64,000 nt of DNA from Janthinobacterium sp. SUN073 (GTDB taxonomy: Bacteria > Pseudomonadota > Gammaproteobacteria > Burkholderiales > Burkholderiaceae_D), in assembly GCF_030397665.1 (NCBI RefSeq), contig NZ_JAPUBT010000007.1, positions 186,001-250,000 of the forward strand. The letters run 5' to 3'. The translations under genes and the position numbers were made by a program. The first letter of the stretch is position 1; each line of letters begins with the position of its first letter. Below are positions 62,088 through 64,000 of this stretch, in pieces. The notes under the pieces were generated by a model. It made no database searches, was not told the DNA's origin, and saw only the letters and a program-made list of their open reading frames with translations.

Positions 62088-62238
62088 GATAGGCTCCTGT
62101 GCCCCGTGATGAGTGGCCCAGGCTGCCGGAGGGGCGCCGGCAGGCCTGGCGAAATACCCATCGTGGCCGCAAAGCCGGTGCGGCGCTTGCGCCAGATCAA
62201 AGGTGCGGCATATCGCATCTCGCCCGGTAAAATAGGCC

Positions 62239-62550
62239 ATGGCAAACAAAATTCCCACCTTCCCCGGCGCACGCACGGGCCGCGGCCAGGTCCTGGCCGT
62301 GCTGCTGTCGAACCGCGACCAGTCCGGCGCCGAACCGCTGCAAGGCCGCGTCTCCCTGGCCGCCATCGTCAAAGCGCTGAAACGCAAATACCACTGGCCC
62401 ATCGAGACGCACAGCTTTCCCGCCAACACGCAGGATGGCCGCGCCAGCTGGGCGACTGTCTACAGCTTGCCGGAAAAGGTGATCGAAGCCGCGCTGGACA
62501 ACGGCGGCCGGGATTGGCTGGAGAGCCGGGGAGCGGTTGGGCGGCGGTGA
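62239..62550 (+). CDS. Small basic hypothetical protein
   Basis: A 103-residue protein (LQGRVSLAAIVKALKRKYHWPIETHSFPANTQDGRASWATVYSLPEKVIEAAL). The layout suggests a small winged-helix or nucleic-acid-binding fold, but this is weak. It is divergent from the gene at 61713-62087. No clear ribosome site was seen. Its end lies 14 bases from the convergent dodecin gene. Confidence 0.6.
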   Translation: MANKIPTFPGARTGRGQVLAVLLSNRDQSGAEPLQGRVSLAAIVKALKRKYHWPIETHSFPANTQDGRASWATVYSLPEKVIEAALDNGGRDWLESRGAVGRR

Positions 62551-62564
62551 GTTGCCGCCTTACC

Positions 62565-62771
62565 CTATTCGAGCCGGAAGCCGACCTTCAGCGTGACCTG
62601 GAAGTGCGCCACCTTGCCATCGACGATATGGCCGCGCGACTCGGTCACTTCATACCAGTCCATATGCTTGACCGTCAGCGCCGCCTTGGCAATGGCATCG
62701 CGTATCGCCTGATCGCTGCTCTCGGTCGATGTTCCCACCAGTTCGATGAGCTTGTAAGTGTGTGCGGACAT
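62565..62771 (-). CDS. Dodecin-family flavin-binding protein
   Basis: A 68-residue protein of the dodecin family: SAHTYKLIELVGTSTESSDQAIRDAIAKAALTVKHMDWYEVTESRGHI, with the flavin-stacking Trp in MDWYEV. Dodecins form hollow dodecamers storing flavin. The ATG at 62771 follows GGGGAAACATC. Confidence 0.92.
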   Translation of the reverse strand: MSAHTYKLIELVGTSTESSDQAIRDAIAKAALTVKHMDWYEVTESRGHIVDGKVAHFQVTLKVGFRLE

Positions 62772-63199
62772 GATGTTTCCCCAGGTAGGCAAACCAAGTA
62801 TCGGAAAGTTGTTCTTCGCCAGCAAGTGCCCATAGTGCGCCTAAATGCGCTGGGCGTCATTGCGCGATGCAGCAATGCGATTGCGAATCTGGCAAAGGCC
62901 GCCATCATGCTGTCAACATTGCTTTCGGTTAAAGCCGGGACTTCAGTTGGTTTTGTTGGCGTGTGGGTGGAGATAGTCCGCGTTGCGTCCCACGCTATGT
63001 GCTCACTTCGGGGCGCGATGAGCATCAATGGCTCCAGGAGCATCCTGCCGGCGCCTGAGAAGAAAAGAGGTTAGCTGCCGAAGCACGTAACCCATGATTT
63101 TCTACTTAATTCTAGTGTCGGGTACGGGTTTCGAACTGGACCAAAATCATCACATCCTCTAACTATGCCATTGATACAGGGTTGACACCTCGATCGCCA
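62772..63199. other. 428-base region without a recognised gene
   Basis: Between dodecin and the putative toxin gene. It holds open frames on both strands but none with a start, ribosome site and coherent protein. The right half is AT-richer than the left neighbourhood, like the toxin-antitoxin genes that follow, suggesting a boundary of foreign DNA near 63080. Confidence 0.4.
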
Positions 63200-63598
63200 C
63201 TAAATTGATAGTCGTTTGAAGGCACCCTTCGTGAACTTCGATGCATTCAGCCCGGCTTTGATCTCTGAAAAAGGCGGGTCTCCGCAAGGACGATGCACAC
63301 GAAACACCCCGCTCTTCACCAATTGCGACAATGTTGCCGCAGGCTCCAGCCGAGTATGCTTGTAGGCGATGTGACTTTGATGTTCTACGAAAGGATGGCT
63401 TCCGACCTGAAGCTCACAAGTTGCATCGAACGGGACGTTCGGATAGGTCGAACAAACGCATACCAGCGCGCACATGTTATCAGGATAGCCATCGATGGGC
63501 GCTGGGTCATTTAGTACTACAAATAAATGAAACAAACCACCAGGGCCAGATGGTATGAGGAGTGTTTCCTTGGCTCGCGGTAACCACCCGGGCATCAT
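63200..63598 (-). CDS. Putative toxin of a Panacea-type toxin-antitoxin pair
   Basis: A 132-residue protein of lower GC than its neighbours. The pattern (GPGGLFHLFVVLNDPAPIDGYPDNMCALVCVCSTYPN; DATCELQVGSHPFVEHQSHIAYKHTRLEP) recalls small beta-rich toxin or nuclease-like proteins of the PemK-like kind, but I cannot place it in a named family. Its ATG overlaps the antitoxin stop by 4 bases (ATGA), the common antitoxin-first order. The toxin role is inferred from this partner. Confidence 0.6.
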   Translation of the reverse strand: MMPGWLPRAKETLLIPSGPGGLFHLFVVLNDPAPIDGYPDNMCALVCVCSTYPNVPFDATCELQVGSHPFVEHQSHIAYKHTRLEPAATLSQLVKSGVFRVHRPCGDPPFSEIKAGLNASKFTKGAFKRLSI

Positions 63599-64000
63599 GC
63601 CGCCGATGTAAAAGCGGCGTTGATCGCCTGCTGCTCGCGTAATTGTTTTTTCAGCAACCGTGTCTGTTCATTATTGAATTTAAGTACTTCGAACAATTTT
63701 TCTAGCGTGATGGGTACTGATGAGCCTTCAGGATCTTCCCACTCCGGACAAATTTTGTGGGTGAGGTCGCGAATCTGATATTTGCTCAAGTGACCAAAAT
63801 CTTTCCAAGTTTCTGCGAGAACTACAAACTCGGCTTCAGATAATTCCAGAAGGTCTTGCTCCGGCGAGCGAATCCGACTTCCGTCACGCAAAGCCACAGC
63901 ATGGTCCTCACGATCCGCGATCCACGCATCCCACCCATTATCTTCAGATGAGGACATTCCGTTAATGCGATTCAATGTTTGAGACAGAACTGGTCCGTGA
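63595..64000 (-). CDS. Panacea (DUF4065/SocA-like) antitoxin, 5' end outside window
   Basis: Reading in from the right edge, the frame is open through HGPVLSQTLNRING at the window end, so the start lies beyond. That piece matches the GPVLS motif of Panacea domains, and LSEAEFVVLAETWKDFGHLSKYQIRDLTHKICPEWEDP...SVPITLEKLF is the family's C-terminal part. Panacea proteins neutralise many unrelated toxins. The last ~30 residues (NNEQTRLLKKQLREQQAINAAF) form an added helix that may contact the toxin. An apparent internal TTG start at 63975 is not real. Confidence 0.85.
   Translation of the reverse strand, partial: HGPVLSQTLNRINGMSSSEDNGWDAWIADREDHAVALRDGSRIRSPEQDLLELSEAEFVVLAETWKDFGHLSKYQIRDLTHKICPEWEDPEGSSVPITLEKLFEVLKFNNEQTRLLKKQLREQQAINAAFTSAA

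Noticed and set aside
62675..63043. Minus-strand frame of 122 codons next to dodecin, possible transposase or membrane-protein remnant
   Set aside because: It overlaps the dodecin gene, has no ribosome site, and neither strand gives a recognisable family; left as unexplained sequence.
63116..63181. tRNA-like stretch (GTTCGAA on the minus strand) that could mark an integration site
   Set aside because: The T-arm bases around GTTCGAA do not pair and no acceptor stem or anticodon arm can be drawn.
1..64000. CRISPR arrays, rRNA or tRNA genes, insertion sequences with inverted ends
   Set aside because: No regularly spaced direct repeats, conserved rRNA stretches, foldable tRNA cloverleaf or transposase gene were seen on either strand.

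Overview
The window looks like chromosomal DNA of a GC-rich betaproteobacterium, most likely Oxalobacteraceae close to Janthinobacterium. This is an inference from gene content (oxidative pentose pathway with a GbpR-like LysR regulator, PEP-CTERM protein, tad pilus locus, dispersed GGGGTC palindromes); no database search was possible. Three of the island types below (sugar use, caspase/sigma-like, toxin-antitoxin at the edge) are accessory in character.

Positions 1-14221 form an L-arabinan/L-arabinose island. It holds the end of the non-phosphorylative pathway (FAH-fold dehydratase, 2,5-dioxovalerate dehydrogenase, XylB-like pentose dehydrogenase), exported arabinan-degrading enzymes (GH51 and three GH43 proteins), a four-gene YtfQ/YtfR/YtfT/YjfF-type furanose ABC importer, and a LysR regulator with GATAT-type dyads before it and a related dyad before the importer. 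The model is: arabinan is cut outside the cytoplasm, arabinose enters in furanose form, and is oxidised to 2-oxoglutarate.

Positions 14284-24735 hold a DUF6445-like oxygenase-fold protein, then a minus-strand group (lipoprotein, membrane protein, caspase-like protease) divergent from a plus-strand operon (sigma-factor-like protein, one-TM anti-sigma-like protein, lipoprotein, polytopic membrane protein, glycerophosphodiesterase-like protein). This caspase/sigma-like/anti-sigma-like neighbourhood is the best candidate for an undescribed signalling system here.

Positions 24816-31988 are a second sugar or polyol operon: an autoregulated LacI repressor with a 26-bp perfect palindrome at its promoter, ribose-type ABC transporter, TIM-barrel isomerase, Gfo/Idh/MocA dehydrogenase and a ferredoxin.

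Positions 31990-46952 are mixed: a MoaD-like protein paired with a BNR propeller, a TetR/metallo-hydrolase divergent pair, an orphan LacI, a two-DTG aspartic protease-like protein, a fused indolepyruvate ferredoxin oxidoreductase, a LysR, and convergent HD-GYP and GGDEF cyclic-di-GMP enzymes.

Positions 47434-60444 are a full Flp/Tad pilus locus (flp, tadV, AAA ATPase, rcpC, rcpA, small lipoprotein, tadG, tadE, tadF-like, tadZ, tadA, tadB, tadC, tadD), closed by a bidirectional terminator. A PEP-CTERM protein, small conserved-type genes and dodecin follow. The right edge carries a Panacea-type antitoxin (cut by the window) with an overlapping putative toxin.
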